Positions 23,120 through 34,079 of a stretch of 64,000 nucleotides of DNA are shown here, piece after piece. A program made the position numbers and the translations under genes. This DNA comes from Owenia fusiformis (taxonomy: Eukaryota; Annelida; Polychaeta; Sabellida; Oweniidae). How positions within the stretch are numbered: position 1 is the stretch's first letter; every line of letters starts with the position of its first letter. The notes under the pieces were generated by a model, which saw nothing but the letters and a program-made list of their open reading frames with translations, was not told the DNA's origin and did no database searches. The stretch spans positions 22,015,375 to 22,079,374 of the forward strand of contig CAIIXF020000005.1 of the NCBI GenBank assembly GCA_903813345.2, in the 5' to 3' direction.

Positions 23120-23560
23120 CTCACCAGGGCGTATCGAAACCAAAACGCCCCGCAAAACCATTAATTTGAATTTCAAATCTACCCTTTCTTTGGAAAATCA
23201 ATGATTGTGCGTCTCACAGTACAACGTTTTCCTTCAAACTTGTTACATTAAAACCTTCACAGAAATACCTTTCACTCGAGACATTGCTTTTGTGTACAGA
23301 GTCACTCGTTTTAGCAGCATTTTGGTCCCCAGATGTGAGAAGATGCAAACCCTCAGAGATTTCAACCAAAAGCCTCGAGATATCGCCAGTTCTTTAATTA
23401 TTCTCCCCCATATTTTGCACAAGGACTCCCATTACAACCCTCCATCTCTGCATCAACATATTTATTACATTGAACGCAGCAATTTCCAAAGGTCCTACGC
23501 ATCTGTTCGAAATTGATCAAAACGCCTCGTTCTCTTCCAAAACGCCCCGTTGGATCTATA
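23120..23560 (-). repeat. 'gcggggcgttttgg' dispersed repeat, copy 2 (inverted)
   Basis: Reverse complement of the 14291-14870 and 25760-26215 copies, from 'cgtatcgaaaccaaaacgcc' to 'aaaacgccccgttggatc'. Flanking sequences differ between copies. Confidence 0.7.
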
Positions 23561-23961
23561 CACCTTATCTAGATACTAAAATATGACTGGTTCTAAGCTG
23601 CTGATAATTTGTAAACAAATCTGACCAATATTTTTCTTCTAACTATAGTATTATGCGAAAAGGTTTTTTTGCATTTTGCATTTGGTTAAGTTGGCTCTCA
23701 AGCACGGACTTGAAGCACCCAGTGGCATTTGGACCATTCCTTTTCCACGTCACAATGTAAATGAAAGGCATCAAATGGTCCAACTAATGATTGCTTTAAT
23801 ACCCCAAATCCCTACCTGGCATTTCAAGTCAGAGTGCCCCTATTTTCATGGGTTAGCTCCGTTATAATGACTTGCATAAAGTAGATGATCAATTACTATA
23901 TTTTGGTTGCATAGTGATTCAAAATGTATCAAGACGACTATTTTCAGTGAAGGAGCGGATG

Positions 23962-24478
23962 TATAACACTGGTGATCCACTCGATTACGGTGGTTACCAA
24001 AACGAAAAAATGTCGGAATATCTTGAAGGTACGATTTTTCTCGTTTCCTTATTTTACACGTTGTAGGCAGAATTCCCACGACATTTTTTAACACAAACGT
24101 GTATCAGTACCATATGTTTAAGAAATTGTACATGTTTGCGAACAAATAGTTCAGAAGACAACAGAATCGTCGATTTACTTCCTCACTTAAGTTACATAAA
24201 CGGTTTGGGTTAAAAGTGCAGATCTTAACTGTGAGATCTTAAGTGAGGAAGTAAATCGACGATTCTGTTGTCCTCTGAGCTATTTTTTAGCAAACATGTA
24301 CATTTTCTAAAACATATTTGATACTGATGCACGTTGTGAGAAAAAACGTCGTGGGTATTCCGCCTACAACGCGTGAAATAAGGAAAAAAGAAAAATCGTG
24401 CCTTCGACGTTCTGACATTTTGTTACCAAAACGGTTCGTTTTGGTAACCAGCGTAATCGAGTGGATCACCAGTGTATA
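23962..24478. mobile_element. Foldback element, two ~250-bp arms
   Basis: Left terminus 'tataacactggtgatccact' is mirrored by 'agtggatcaccagtgtata' at the right. Arms pair over about 250 bp up to a central stem 'acttcctcactta.g' around 24175-24250. Short indels differ between arms. No transposase. TA at both ends may be the target duplication. Confidence 0.75.
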
Positions 24479-25759
24479 AGAGTGTATCGGTATAAATATT
24501 TTTTCCTTGGATGTCATATAGTAAAATTAAATTATTGCATTGAACATAGTCGTGGCAAAATGTTCTATGTGCTATAATATTGTATATCATCCCGAGTGTA
24601 AAGTTGAAGATGATGATATGATACGCATTACACGACGCACGTATGCACAATAAACAGATAATTCGGAGAGAATACGCTAGACTGTACAGAAGGATGTAAA
24701 ATATAAAAACATTCTTGATAGGACAAGCTTTTTAAAACACAAAAAGCGTTTTATCATTTCAAGTAGTAACTGCATATATCTTCATTTAATTGTGTGATGA
24801 AAAATGTAAAATATGTTTAAAACCACTCTGTTTAAATGCAGGTATATAAGTAAATAAATATGCTGCAATGGTTGAGTCTCTCTGTGAGAGTACTAGTGAT
24901 CACAAAAGTATATCATTTTTCAGTTACATCAGAAATATAAAGAACATGTTTTGTTTTGTATGTCTCTGGTTACATGTACATCATTACATTAACTGATCTG
25001 CTCTTGGCCGATAATTTATAATTCATACTGTTGAAAATGCATGAATTTAACATGGCATGCTATAATTGTAATTTTTATTAAGTTGAGATTACGAATTTAG
25101 ACTATAAATAATTTCTATGGTTTTTTCTGGGGTGTAGTTCATCTATGTGTCGTTGATATCAAGCGCGATTTTCACTGATACTAGCTGTATGGTGAATAGT
25201 TGTTTGGTAAATGAGGCTTTTAGGTTTATACTTATCATTCTAGCTGTTGGTGCTGCACGATAAACTCCATCAAAAAGAAATTATTTTTGAAGGAACATCA
25301 TCACTGTCAGAAAGTCGATAGGTTGAAAAGTTGTTGCATACCTTTTAGGCCTCACATTAGGAGGTTCTTAAAATTTTGAGATTTTAATGGTGTTAATAAC
25401 TCTGAGAATCAATCGACTCAACCAGAAAAAACTTCATCAAGGTCTAATAAGTTTTCACTTATATTCTCCATTTATCAAGTTAACATTGTATTTCATCTAG
25501 GTATTGTGTGTATGTTACAGCAAATTCAGCACGTTGCAATAAACTGCGGCCACAAGCATATTGCTTTTCTTGAACGTTATCTGAACGTAACCTGACAATT
25601 GGTATAGAATCGTATGTATTCTAAACGTGAAGACGTGGTATTAATGGACTAGACAGGCTAAACCTTAAACACACATTGATTGGTGTTTAGAATCGACTAT
25701 GGCAAACATACAAACGCACATACTGATGGGCAAAATGTTTCAGAATGAAACAATACTTT
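24479..25759. other. Intronic stretch, no gene recognised
   Basis: AT-rich sequence inside the proposed long intron. No repeat ends or exon borders were identified. Confidence 0.35.
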
Positions 25760-26215
25760 TGTCATAGAATCTGCGGGGCATTTTGGAAGACAACGGGGCG
25801 TTTTGGTCAATTTCGAACAGTTGCATAGAACTTTTCAAAATTGCTGCGTTTCATGTAATAAATATGTTGATGCAGCGATGGAGGGTTGTAATGGGAGTCC
25901 TTGCGTAGAATATGGGGGAGAGTGATAGAAGAACTGGCGAGATATCAAGGATTGTGGTTGAAATCTCTGAGGATTTGTAACTTCTCACATCTGGGGACCA
26001 AAACGTCGCTAGAACGAGGGACTATGTAAACAATAGCAATGTCTTAACTGAAAGGTATTTCTTGGAAGGTTTTAATGGAACAAGTTTGAAGAAAAACAGT
26101 GTAGTGTGAGACTCACAATCATTGATTTTCCAAAGACAGGGTAGATTTGAAATTCAAATTAACGGTTTTGCGGGGCGTTTTGGTTCCAATACGCCCCGGT
26201 GAGTTTGTACCGCGT
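25760..26215 (+). repeat. 'gcggggcgttttgg' dispersed repeat, copy 3
   Basis: Starts 'agaatctgcggggcattttg', shares 'atgttgatgcagcgatggag', 'ctcacatctggggacc' and 'gattttccaaagacagggta' with copies 1 and 2, and ends shortly after 'gcggggcgttttggttcc'. Confidence 0.7.
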
Positions 26216-26411
26216 GTTCGAGGTGCGTGTAGCAATTTTTACATACGAAATACGAGTACATACGAAATCAATGAAGTTACATCTAGCTGTAAGCTAGAGA
26301 CTCGAGTAAAACATGGTGACGGTTGTGCCAGGCATAAGTCTTGCAACAGATAAGGTCTCAAATTGGTACATCAAAAAAATGACCACCCAAAAATATGACG
26401 CTCGTACTGAC

Positions 26412-26519
26412 CTTTATCTTTCCATCTCTCAAACATTGACATAATCTCTTCTTCATGCATTAGTTTGAATGGTTGCATGATATCAATTATTGATGCTTTT
26501 CCTGGGACATTTATTTCTA
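26412..26519 (-). CDS. Candidate first exon of the dehydratase-like gene
   Basis: On the minus strand an open frame runs to the donor 'gtcagta' (just below 26412). The first in-frame ATG, at 26478, has A at -3 and gives MQPFKLMHEEEIMSMFERWKDK plus one base of the next codon. An in-frame stop lies upstream, so this is a natural start. The exon exits in phase 1, while the 16683-16870 exon enters in phase 2, so at least one more exon must lie between if the two belong together. The alternative is a different minus-strand gene. Assignment rests on strand, order and lack of any competing gene. Confidence 0.45.
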
Positions 26520-26599
26520 ATTTTCAGAGCATAAAGATAATGGAATGCTTCGGTAATTTCCTACAGTGTCCGATGTTGTTCCTCTCTCAAATTACATCA

Positions 26600-26740
26600 T
26601 ATCGCAACAAACAGCCAATGAAAGTAAAGGAACTCGTAGCCTAACAGACCGTTGTCATTGTTTCTACAGGATCTTAAAGAAACGTCATGGCGTTTCTCGG
26701 TAATCTCTGATTTGACGTCATCCGGAGTGGCGTCACATTC
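26600..26740. promoter_or_regulatory. Promoter-like stretch: CRE and CCAAT
   Basis: A perfect CRE palindrome TGACGTCA at 26713-26720, a half-site 'ggcgtcac' 15 bp on, and a CCAAT box at 26615-26619. The stretch is 140-260 bp upstream of the minus-strand ATG at 26478. CREB/ATF and NF-Y recognise these words (established); use here is inferred. On the plus strand an acceptor-like 'gttgtcattgtttctacag' near 26670 precedes 32 open codons, which may be chance. Confidence 0.4.
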
Positions 26741-27829
26741 TCATTTGACTTCGGGAATAAACATTTGAACAACAAAAATAGCTGAATTCACTCCATTAAA
26801 TATACGCTCGCTTATTTTATGCTTTTATCAACAGGTGCTTTCTTGAATGTGTGGTTTTGGTGATAGGAGATGAAGCTTACAACATTACGCATTGTTTGAG
26901 GTATGATATGTGATATTTATTGATAAACTGCACTCCAAAATCAAGGAAGTATAAATTTTCCGAAGATTTTACGTCTTCTCCTTGAGCACATTTATATGTA
27001 TATTTATTGAGCCTATAGACACCAAGAAGAGGTAATCTGGCAGAGGTCCGTGGTTTACAGTATAAATGTTTTGTACAGTATATACTAGTTTGAATTTAAA
27101 AAATAAGCAATCAAATGACTTATATAAAAAAACAGAAACATGTACTTCTCCTAACTTTTGTATATTTTAGATAGTTAAGGTATAATTGGTTCCAGTATAA
27201 TGCGCGGACCCCTTATTTTCAATCAAAAAAACAACAGGTGTCAATAAGAGGAGGGAAAGACCCAGAGTTTAAAGATGACAGACATAATTACCTCTCTTGC
27301 TTACCACCTTCGTTTGTTCGAATTTTCATCAGCTAGTTATCAAATACTGCACTTCGATGGGATGTTTTAATTGATATAGGCATATTCCGTACACCTTTTT
27401 TTATCTTGATGTGAAATGAGAAGCTATGATATTGGTTAACACGCCAGAAATGAACATAATATTATTCGAAGCGTATTTTGAAAATTTTGAAACCGCCATT
27501 GATGACGTCATTTGTTTGTCGACTTTTGACCAATCAGTGACGATGTCATCTCAATACAGATTTACATTATAAGTGTATGTCATCTTTGAACCCTGGTGTT
27601 TCTCCCCCTCTGGGTGTCAATTGTGACTGGTTAATTAACAGGATAATGACCCTAACACACAACCAACCAAAACAATAATAAACACAGTGAATAAACAATG
27701 TTGCACTAAATATTATCCGAAACAGGTTCTATTTCTATCACTGGCAATTCAGTGCATTTTAATGAGACAATTGGGTTTGTAGACCATGTAGACTTCATTT
27801 AACAACACAGAATGGATTTAATATTAGCA
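26741..27829. other. Putative divergent intergenic region
   Basis: Lies between the candidate starts at 26478 (minus) and 27940 (plus). It contains a second perfect CRE TGACGTCA (27503-27510) with a CCAAT box (27530-27534), about 410 bp upstream of the plus-strand ATG. No coding sequence was recognised. Confidence 0.35.
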
Positions 27830-27861
27830 TGGGCTTTCAACTCTAATTGAAAGCCCATGAT
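27830..27861. repeat. 32-bp palindrome, second copy
   Basis: CATGGGCTTTCAA, a 6-base loop, then the reverse complement. Stem identical to the palindrome at 13581-13608, which has no loop. Confidence 0.65.
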
Positions 27862-27939
27862 CACGGTGTTATAGCATGACAGATACGCCACCTCTGAAAA
27901 CGAGGTTAGTCGTATACGATCACTGATTTATCCAATAAA

Positions 27940-27966
27940 ATGGCCACGATGAAACAGAAAGCTAAG
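27940..27966 (+). CDS. Candidate first coding exon (MATMKQKAK)
   Basis: ATG in an excellent Kozak context (aaaATGG), nine codons encoding MATMKQKAK, then the donor 'gtaggtg' in phase 0. It could splice to 43297 (phase 0) to give MATMKQKAK-GGAIWLKNISGM..., or to the strong acceptor at 28175 ('cttttcttcgttag'), where the frame closes after 12 codons. A CRE and CCAAT box lie about 410 bp upstream. It competes with the exon at 21976 as the 5' end of the glycine-rich protein gene. Confidence 0.35.
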
Positions 27967-28680
27967 GTAGGTGCATTATGTTCTACTACTGCGTATCAAT
28001 AAAAGCATGAAAGATTTATGTAAGCGTCGCATTCGGTGATGCATTCAGTAATGTTTATTTTGAACGTAGTCTTTGCAAATCGACGCCCATGGATAACATG
28101 AAATAAGCGAAAAACTGTTGAGTTTGAAATTCAAAACTTCATAAAATTTAGTAATTTGTTTCTTTTCTTCGTTAGGACATGCTCTACATTGCGCAACAAC
28201 CTTGGTGTATATAAATGTAACCTACATACGATCATACAAAGCCAATTAAGCATTGTAAACCACTTAATATGTTCTACTCAAGCCATAATAATGTATCTTG
28301 AATTTGCGGATACGCCAAAAATTGATAGACAGTTACGCGAACCTCGTTCATATATGTAAAACCGAATCATTTCATATCGCTTGTGATCCAAAATTGAAAT
28401 GTTTTTCAACCGGATTTGAGTTTTGTAAGCTATAATAGATGAAATCGTATTATTACCACCTTGCAGGGCCTGTTCTAGGGGTTTTAGTACTAGTTGAGAA
28501 GGCATTTAAATTGCTATATTGACGTGAGCAATATTGTGTCGGGCGTTAATGACTTTAGTCGGGCAATAATGATATTATTCGCCCGGCTATGTTTCCCGGG
28601 AAAAGTGATATCGTTCAGTGCGTAAGATTTTCTATTTCAAATTTGCTATTTCAGCCCTGGGCATTAACGGTGGTAATAAT

Positions 28681-28785
28681 GGTAATAACGTCATTTCTGC
28701 GGGCAAAATAGTGAAATATTGGACCTTGGGCCTGCGGCCCTTGGTCCAATATTTCATATTGCCCGCAGAAATGACGTTATTGTAC
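28681..28785. repeat. Hairpin with ~45-bp arms
   Basis: 'aataacgtcatttctgcggg' on the left meets 'cccgcagaaatgacgttatt' on the right. Pairing continues through 'tgaaatattggacc' to a 'gggcctgcggccc' tip. The open frame crossing it is an artefact. Confidence 0.75.
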
Positions 28786-29017
28786 TATTATGAAGATGGT
28801 GACATAAACAGCTGAATATGATTTGTAATAATGGTAATATATGTCTAATGTCACTTATGACATCATCAATTAATTTGGAGTTGTTTTCTTCCGTCGCCTG
28901 TTCGTTGTTACTAATTTCTTCCTTTGCCTCTTCATTACAATCTTTTTCACTTTCATTGGCTTTCGCTATTTTTTCCTTGCCCTATAGAGGCTCAAGCAAG
29001 AGCGTCTCTTGCGAGTC
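28751..29017 (-). pseudogene. Exon-like acidic reading frame with one in-frame TAG
   Basis: Minus strand. A near-perfect acceptor 'tatatttgttttcag' precedes DSQETLLLEPL, a TAG (28982-28984), then about 75 open codons in the same frame. These are rich in Glu/Lys/Asn (GKEKIAKANESEKDCNEE...), then 'ISDIRHILPLLQIIFS', and they run into the hairpin. Either the coding sequence ends at the TAG (a terminal exon with a chance open frame beyond), or this is a decayed exon. No family recognised and no clear donor. Confidence 0.3.
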
Positions 29018-29739
29018 CTGAAAACAAATATAGGCGGTTCACACATAGAGAGCTATCCATCTAGGGACCTTGACTTGACAGGAACTTGCATGTAACATCT
29101 AATGTAAAACTAATACAATGCGTTGCTGTCCATAAAAAAGCATGCAATACATACGTATCTGTCTAACGACCTTGCGATTGAAACCTTATTATCTACAATA
29201 TTTACCACATTTCTGTTCCCCATTTGTCATTTTATGGCTTGTTTATGCACAGTTTACGTACAGTTAGTATTTTGAGTGGCTCTGAGGCACATATACTGAG
29301 AAAACACGAAAAAGGACTAAAAATTATGAACTTCGAAATCTCAGCTGGGTAGGTTTACAGCTTATATTCTGCTTCTTGTAGACCACACGACAGATTTAAC
29401 TCAATCTTTAAAACCATTCACATATGCATCACCGAATGGAACTAGTTGAAAAGGAAAGCTTATCTGTGAATCTTGCCTACAGGCGAAAAAGAGGACATGC
29501 TGTCTTTCCCGTCCGCCATTTTTTGTTATCGTTACCGCAAAATTTGGCCAATTGCCTTGTCGTATCTGTCATGCTATAACACCGTGATGATATTAGTATT
29601 CATGTATGGTAAATCCTGAAAACATGAATGAGTAAGCCAGCAGCCAGCCTTTGAATGGGATAAGCCAGATCGTTGTAGTGGTGTCAATGGCTCAAAATAA
29701 AAAGAAATAAAAACTGTAAAAAGTGTAATGTTCAGGGAC
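29018..29739. other. No gene recognised
   Basis: No exon. 'gtcaATGGCTCAAAATAAAA' near 29685 opens only eight codons and has no donor. Confidence 0.35.
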
Positions 29740-30312
29740 CAGGGTGGTCGAAAAAATGGAAACCCTTACACCATTTTCCTAATATAATTTTCATTTTAAG
29801 AAATAACTCTCTGATATTTTGCACAATTATACATCATTCAAATTCCTACCAGCCTAATATATTTCATGACCATCAGATTGATAGTCACAATGTTACAGTA
29901 CTTTACAGAACATGCCCTAGTGGCCACTATTGTGCTGTCGGGCCACCTGCACTCGCCATCCAAAATGTCCCTACCAGTAGGGATATGGCAAGGAAAAAGT
30001 GTATGAGAATGACCTTAGGACAATTGCAGACCTCAAAAGTGAGATCATCTGTGTCATTCAGGCAATACCTGTTGAGGAATGCATTTGGATGATTGACAAC
30101 TGTGCAGGTTTGCCTACAGCGCAATGATGGCCAAACTTGAAGCATGTTATTCAAAGTGCTGTAAATTTGTGACTATCAGTCTGATGGTCATGAAATTTGG
30201 TAAGGTGGTACGAAATAGAATGATGCACAAATGTGTGAAATATCAGGGAGTAATTCTTTAAAATGACAAAGATATTAGGAAAATGCAGGGTTTGCATTTT
30301 TTGACCACCCTG
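29740..30312 (+). mobile_element. Mariner-like relic, CAGGGTGGTC family, copy 1
   Basis: Ends CAGGGTGGTCGAAAAAATGG and its inverted copy 'ttttttgaccaccctg', with TA on the right flank. On the plus strand near 29995-30170 the translation reads KVYENDLRTIADLKSEI, then 'IQAIPVEECIWMIDN'. This matches the C-terminal end typical of mariner/Tc-type transposases (WGYLKdkVYen.PrTi.eLK..I...i..Ip.e....v..N). Stops and a missing N-terminal domain show it is dead. Confidence 0.7.
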
Positions 30313-30359
30313 TATTATAGAATGTATTCCACTATGTCCCCAATCAAAATTGAGAACTG

Positions 30360-30437
30360 ATTCGCACCACCTACAGGATTCAAACTCAAGGGCCGTTTAA
30401 TTTCCTGCTGGAGATGGTAACCACTAAACCAACAGTT
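30360..30437 (-). repeat. tRNA-like remnant (SINE head?)
   Basis: Minus strand: 'ttggtttagtggttacc' (A-box-like) and 'gagtttgaatcctgtagg' (degenerate B-box), about 35 bp apart. Arms are too mutated for a working tRNA. Confidence 0.45.
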
Positions 30438-30788
30438 ATAGTTGTTATGGAGAAGCAAAAGTATGGATATATATTGAAAAAGTTTGTCTATCTAGAAAAT
30501 CTACTTTGGGCCACTTATAGATGTTGGTACGGGAGACAGTCCTTATTTCCTAAACTTTTCAAAACTCACAAGAAATGATTGAGATATTGGTTCGGATCTT
30601 AAACTGTTTATTTTGAATTCAAAGTCCATTATAATTTCAGAAAATATCGACATTACATACAATCCAACCTATTCCATGACATATGCTTACTCCCCTTATT
30701 TGGAGTAATTGGCAAGTCTAAAAACACCCCTTTATAAAAAGTGGACTGGCCCAAGTGGCCAATATCGATCCCCAACTCATTATGTATT

Positions 30789-31296
30789 CATATTTAAGGC
30801 TTTGTATAAAAACCTCCTGCTTCATACCCATCTACATGGAACATGATACAATCATTGAAGGGTTCAATTTTAAAGATTATTAAATCTCAAATAGCTCAAA
30901 TTATTAACATTTCTACTATTTCGGCTTTATTTTATGACTAGACAGACGACAGCTCCATAAATAAAGGCATATGGATGCATTTTAATGTGTAATGACCCGA
31001 GGGCGCCCCAGGGGAATGAATAACTTATAACCGCGAGCATAGGTCTAACGAGCCAGATAAAGAAATTGAAAGAAAGTGTGCAAAATTCGATGCTCCGAGT
31101 GGGAATCGGACCCAGCTTGGATGTAGTAGCAACTTGCCATCAAGGGTCCTTACGAATACATCTATAATTCATCATAAACTAAGACTTAATAAACTAAGAT
31201 CTTTAAAATTGAACCCTTCAAAGACTGTATCATGTTCTACGTACATGGGTAGGTGGCTATGAGGTAGGAGGTTTTTTATACAAAGCCCATATTTAA
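30789..31296. mobile_element. Foldback element, ~100-bp arms
   Basis: Left arm 30789-30885 ('tttgtataaaaacctcctgc' ... 'gaagggttcaattttaaaga') is mirrored at 31195-31296 ('tctttaaaattgaacccttc' ... 'aggaggttttttatacaaag'). The interior includes a tRNA-like 'ctccgagtgggaatcggacc' block. Confidence 0.7.
31060..31150 (-). repeat. Weak tRNA-like block
   Basis: Minus strand 'gctgggtccgattcccact' resembles a B-box/T-arm. No convincing A-box. Possibly a SINE fragment carried in the foldback element. Confidence 0.25.
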
Positions 31297-31555
31297 TTCT
31301 TGCTACGTAGGAGTAATTGGAAATTTTTCCTTAAGTTGAAATATATTGAACGATCCATTCATTCAATAAATTTCTGATACTTAAAAGTCAGAATTTGTTT
31401 TTTGAATAGAGAGTATCATAGTCACTTACGTGAGTCTAGAATGACTGAAGAGGGCTTTTATCAGGGAGAAATTGATATTATTCCTGAAATGAAGTTGAAC
31501 GGTCCCTCGCAACCTCCTCAAATTTGTCCGGGAATGAAGTGATTAACACATCAAT

Positions 31556-32376
31556 TTGGCTACCACCTCAGTCATAGATTATGTTAATGTTTTAGTGGAA
31601 GAGGGGGTAACTAGGAAAATGGCTACTCTTGAAAACAGGCTACCATCGAGACCTTTTTCTGACCGTAGAGGCCCATCCTCTAGATATTTACACAACTCAG
31701 AATACTTGTTTCCGAGAGAGCAGTCCTCCCGGAGCAGTAAGAAGGCGGTAGAAACAGAAAAACGAGGTAACGAGTCCCACCGAAATTACCCCACATTTCA
31801 TGACTACATTTACCCGCCACGCACCATGAGGACCTAAGTAGGTCAACTTTTCAAAATCACTCAAGATCTCCTGTTTCTCAGTGTATAAATCCTTCTAGGT
31901 TGTCTCTCACTCCATCTCTCACACTAACAGACCCTCTGATAGTTTCTTAGTAGGATTTCCGGGATTTCACGTCAGGGAACTCAGAAATCACGATCCATTA
32001 TCAACAATTTTAGTTCCAAAATTTCACAATCACAAAATTCAGATTCTAAGCATCGTTATCTGGATTCTGATGACAACGAGCCATCAAAATCTAAATCCTC
32101 TGAAGATGGGATTCAACCATATCAGCCTTAGAAATTGGCCAAGTCAACAGTTTCACTAATTCTGAAGAAACTTTGACTAGGGTAGCTCTCCAAAAAGTTG
32201 ATGATTTTTCAGTCGCTAAAGCTTCCTTACCATGTCCCCCAGTGTTCCATCAGTTGGTGCAGGATATTAATAATCACCTCTCATCTGCCATTTCCGGTTT
32301 CAGCACTAAGGGAAAACTCTTCAAGATCAGAACTTCAAACTTAAGATTAGCCAAGGGAGATGAATCAGTGATGTGA
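31556..32376 (+). pseudogene. DIRS gag-like region
   Basis: Two fragments: 31556-31837 (Ser/Arg/Pro-rich, 93 residues) and 32173-32376 ('DDFSVAKASLPCPP...LVQDINNHLSSAI'). They are separated by stops. Placement upstream of the RT tail and the low-complexity composition fit a DIRS gag. No domain could be confirmed. Confidence 0.45.
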
Positions 32377-32377
32377 C

Positions 32378-33955
32378 CCCTCAAACTCTAGGGATGTCCT
32401 ATCCCCCCAAGGACAGAATAGACAAGATTCTACACTTAACTGACTGGTTCATCACAGAAAGTCGAGCAACTGCCAAGCAGTGGATGTCTCTTTTGGGATA
32501 ACTGGCATCATCAGAGAAACAAGTGCCACTGGGGAGATTACACATGAGGTACCTTCAACATTGTCTCAGAATAGGTCTCAACTCAGGGATCCATTGGACA
32601 AGATAATATCAGTAGATGAGACTGCAATATTGGACCTGTTATGGTGAAATAAAGGCTGGCATCTGGAGAAAGGGATGACTTTAGCTCCATTCTCACCAGA
32701 AGTGACAATATTCACAGATGCTTCAACAGCGATGTAGGGAGCTCACATGGATCTGAACATCGAAAGAGTGCTGTGGAAACTGGTCCCAATCAGAATCCAA
32801 CAACCAAATAAACTGGCTGGAACTTAAAGCCATACAGAAAGCCCTACAACACTTTGAGAGTCATCTCCAAGGAAAGATGGTGTTAATTTGTGCAGACAGC
32901 ATAACTGTGACAACCTACCTCAACAAACAAGGGGAACACAGTCAGCAGAACTGACAGAGTTAACTCTACAGATATGGTTATGGGGCCGATATATCGGGTG
33001 TCCAAAAAAAATGAGCCACTTTTTGACAAGTATTATCTCGGCAACTGATGAACCAAATTCAATGAAAATTTGTACAAAGTAGCCCAAGAGTATCAGTAGC
33101 AAGGTATAAAAATATGAAAAAGATAAATTTAAGGTTATGTGAGAACTAAGAAATTCAAGATAGCATGTCATTATAGCCCATACAGGAGAAACGACTTGAG
33201 AATTTTACAGCATTTCTACCAAAAAATGGGAAGCAATTTGGCAAGTAATTTCTCAGCAAAGAGGCAATTTAGGGTATCCTGTGCTAGTGCCATGAATATG
33301 TAAGAGATTGATCTCATATTATGTGTGTATTTTAGAATTAAAGACAGTATGTCAAAATAAGCAATATCAATGTAAAAGTCACTTATTAATCCATTTCCAA
33401 GCAAAAATACTTTTCCGTATTTATTCTAACAATATCACCTCCAATGAATTTGAAAATGAATTGGATTTTGGATATTTGGGATGAATGAAAAGAATTAATC
33501 AGACATCACTCAGCTCCCATCGAACGCAGTGAAGACCGAGATGATAGCTCCACTATAGATGTCTCATATCAGAACTCCGATATGAGAATTTTTGACATGC
33601 TATTTTGAATTTGTTAGTTCTCTCAGAATATTCATTTGATCTTTTTTATATTTTGGCAACTTGTTAATAATAGTCTTAGGCTACTTCATGCAAATTTTCA
33701 TTGAATTTGGTTCATCAGTTGCCGAGAAAATACTTGTCAAAAAGTGGCTCATTTTTTGGGACACCTGATACATCAAGTCGTCTTCGCGCAAGACATATGC
33801 CAGGTCAACTGAATCGAAGAGCAGATCTGTTGAGTCAGGGAAATCAGATAGTAGGGACAGAATGGTCCTTACATCCAGCAGTTGTCAAACAGATGTTCAA
33901 GATATGGGGAACTCCATATCTAGACATAAGACATGATGTCAACATGCTACTACAA
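32378..33955 (+). pseudogene. DIRS RT tail and RNase H, split by a MITE
   Basis: 'SRATAKQWMSLLG' and 'SEKQVPLGRLHMRYLQ' match the DIRS connection region. RNase H acidic residues are recognisable: the Asp in 'TIFTDAST', the Glu in 'NWLELKAIQKAL' and the Asp in 'LICADSITVTTYLNKQG'. The family tryptophan after DAST..G has become TAG (32735-32737). After the insertion 32994-33768 the domain resumes with 'RARHMPGQLNRRADLLSQG' and 'TEWSLHPAVVKQMF'. Inactive. Confidence 0.75.
32994..33768. mobile_element. MITE inserted in the DIRS RNase H
   Basis: Ends 'tcgggtgtcc' plus 'aaaatgagccactttttgac' and the inverted copy 'gtcaaaaagtggctcatttt' plus 'gggacacctga'. Arms pair for about 170 bp ('gatgaaccaaattcaatgaa'). 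TA on both sides (32992-32993, 33769-33770). Its removal rejoins the RNase H reading text, so the insertion is younger than the DIRS element. Confidence 0.8.
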
Positions 33956-34079
33956 CCAACTACCAGTGTATGTATCACCAATATAAGATCAAGCAGCTTG
34001 GGCAACAGAAGCTCTATCCCTAAGCTGCCAAAATCTTCATCTGTACATCCCCCAACACCAGTGATAGGATAAGTTCTAC

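Larger units (their letters stand above)
27862..29590. mobile_element. Possible TIR element enclosing candidate exons
   Basis: 'cacggtgttatagcatgaca' (27864) is the exact reverse complement of 'tgtcatgctataacaccgtg' (near 29570), part of a 28-bp inverted pair ending 'gatacg'. Flanks share 'atattag' (before 27830 and after 29590), a possible target duplication if the palindrome at 27830-27861 belongs to the left end. It could also be two independent short repeats. Confidence 0.5.

Noticed and set aside
26671-26770. Plus-strand acceptor 'ttgtttctacag' followed by 32 open codons (DLKETSWRFSV...)
   Set aside because: Overlaps the promoter-like region of the minus gene; no donor and no resemblance to a known family.
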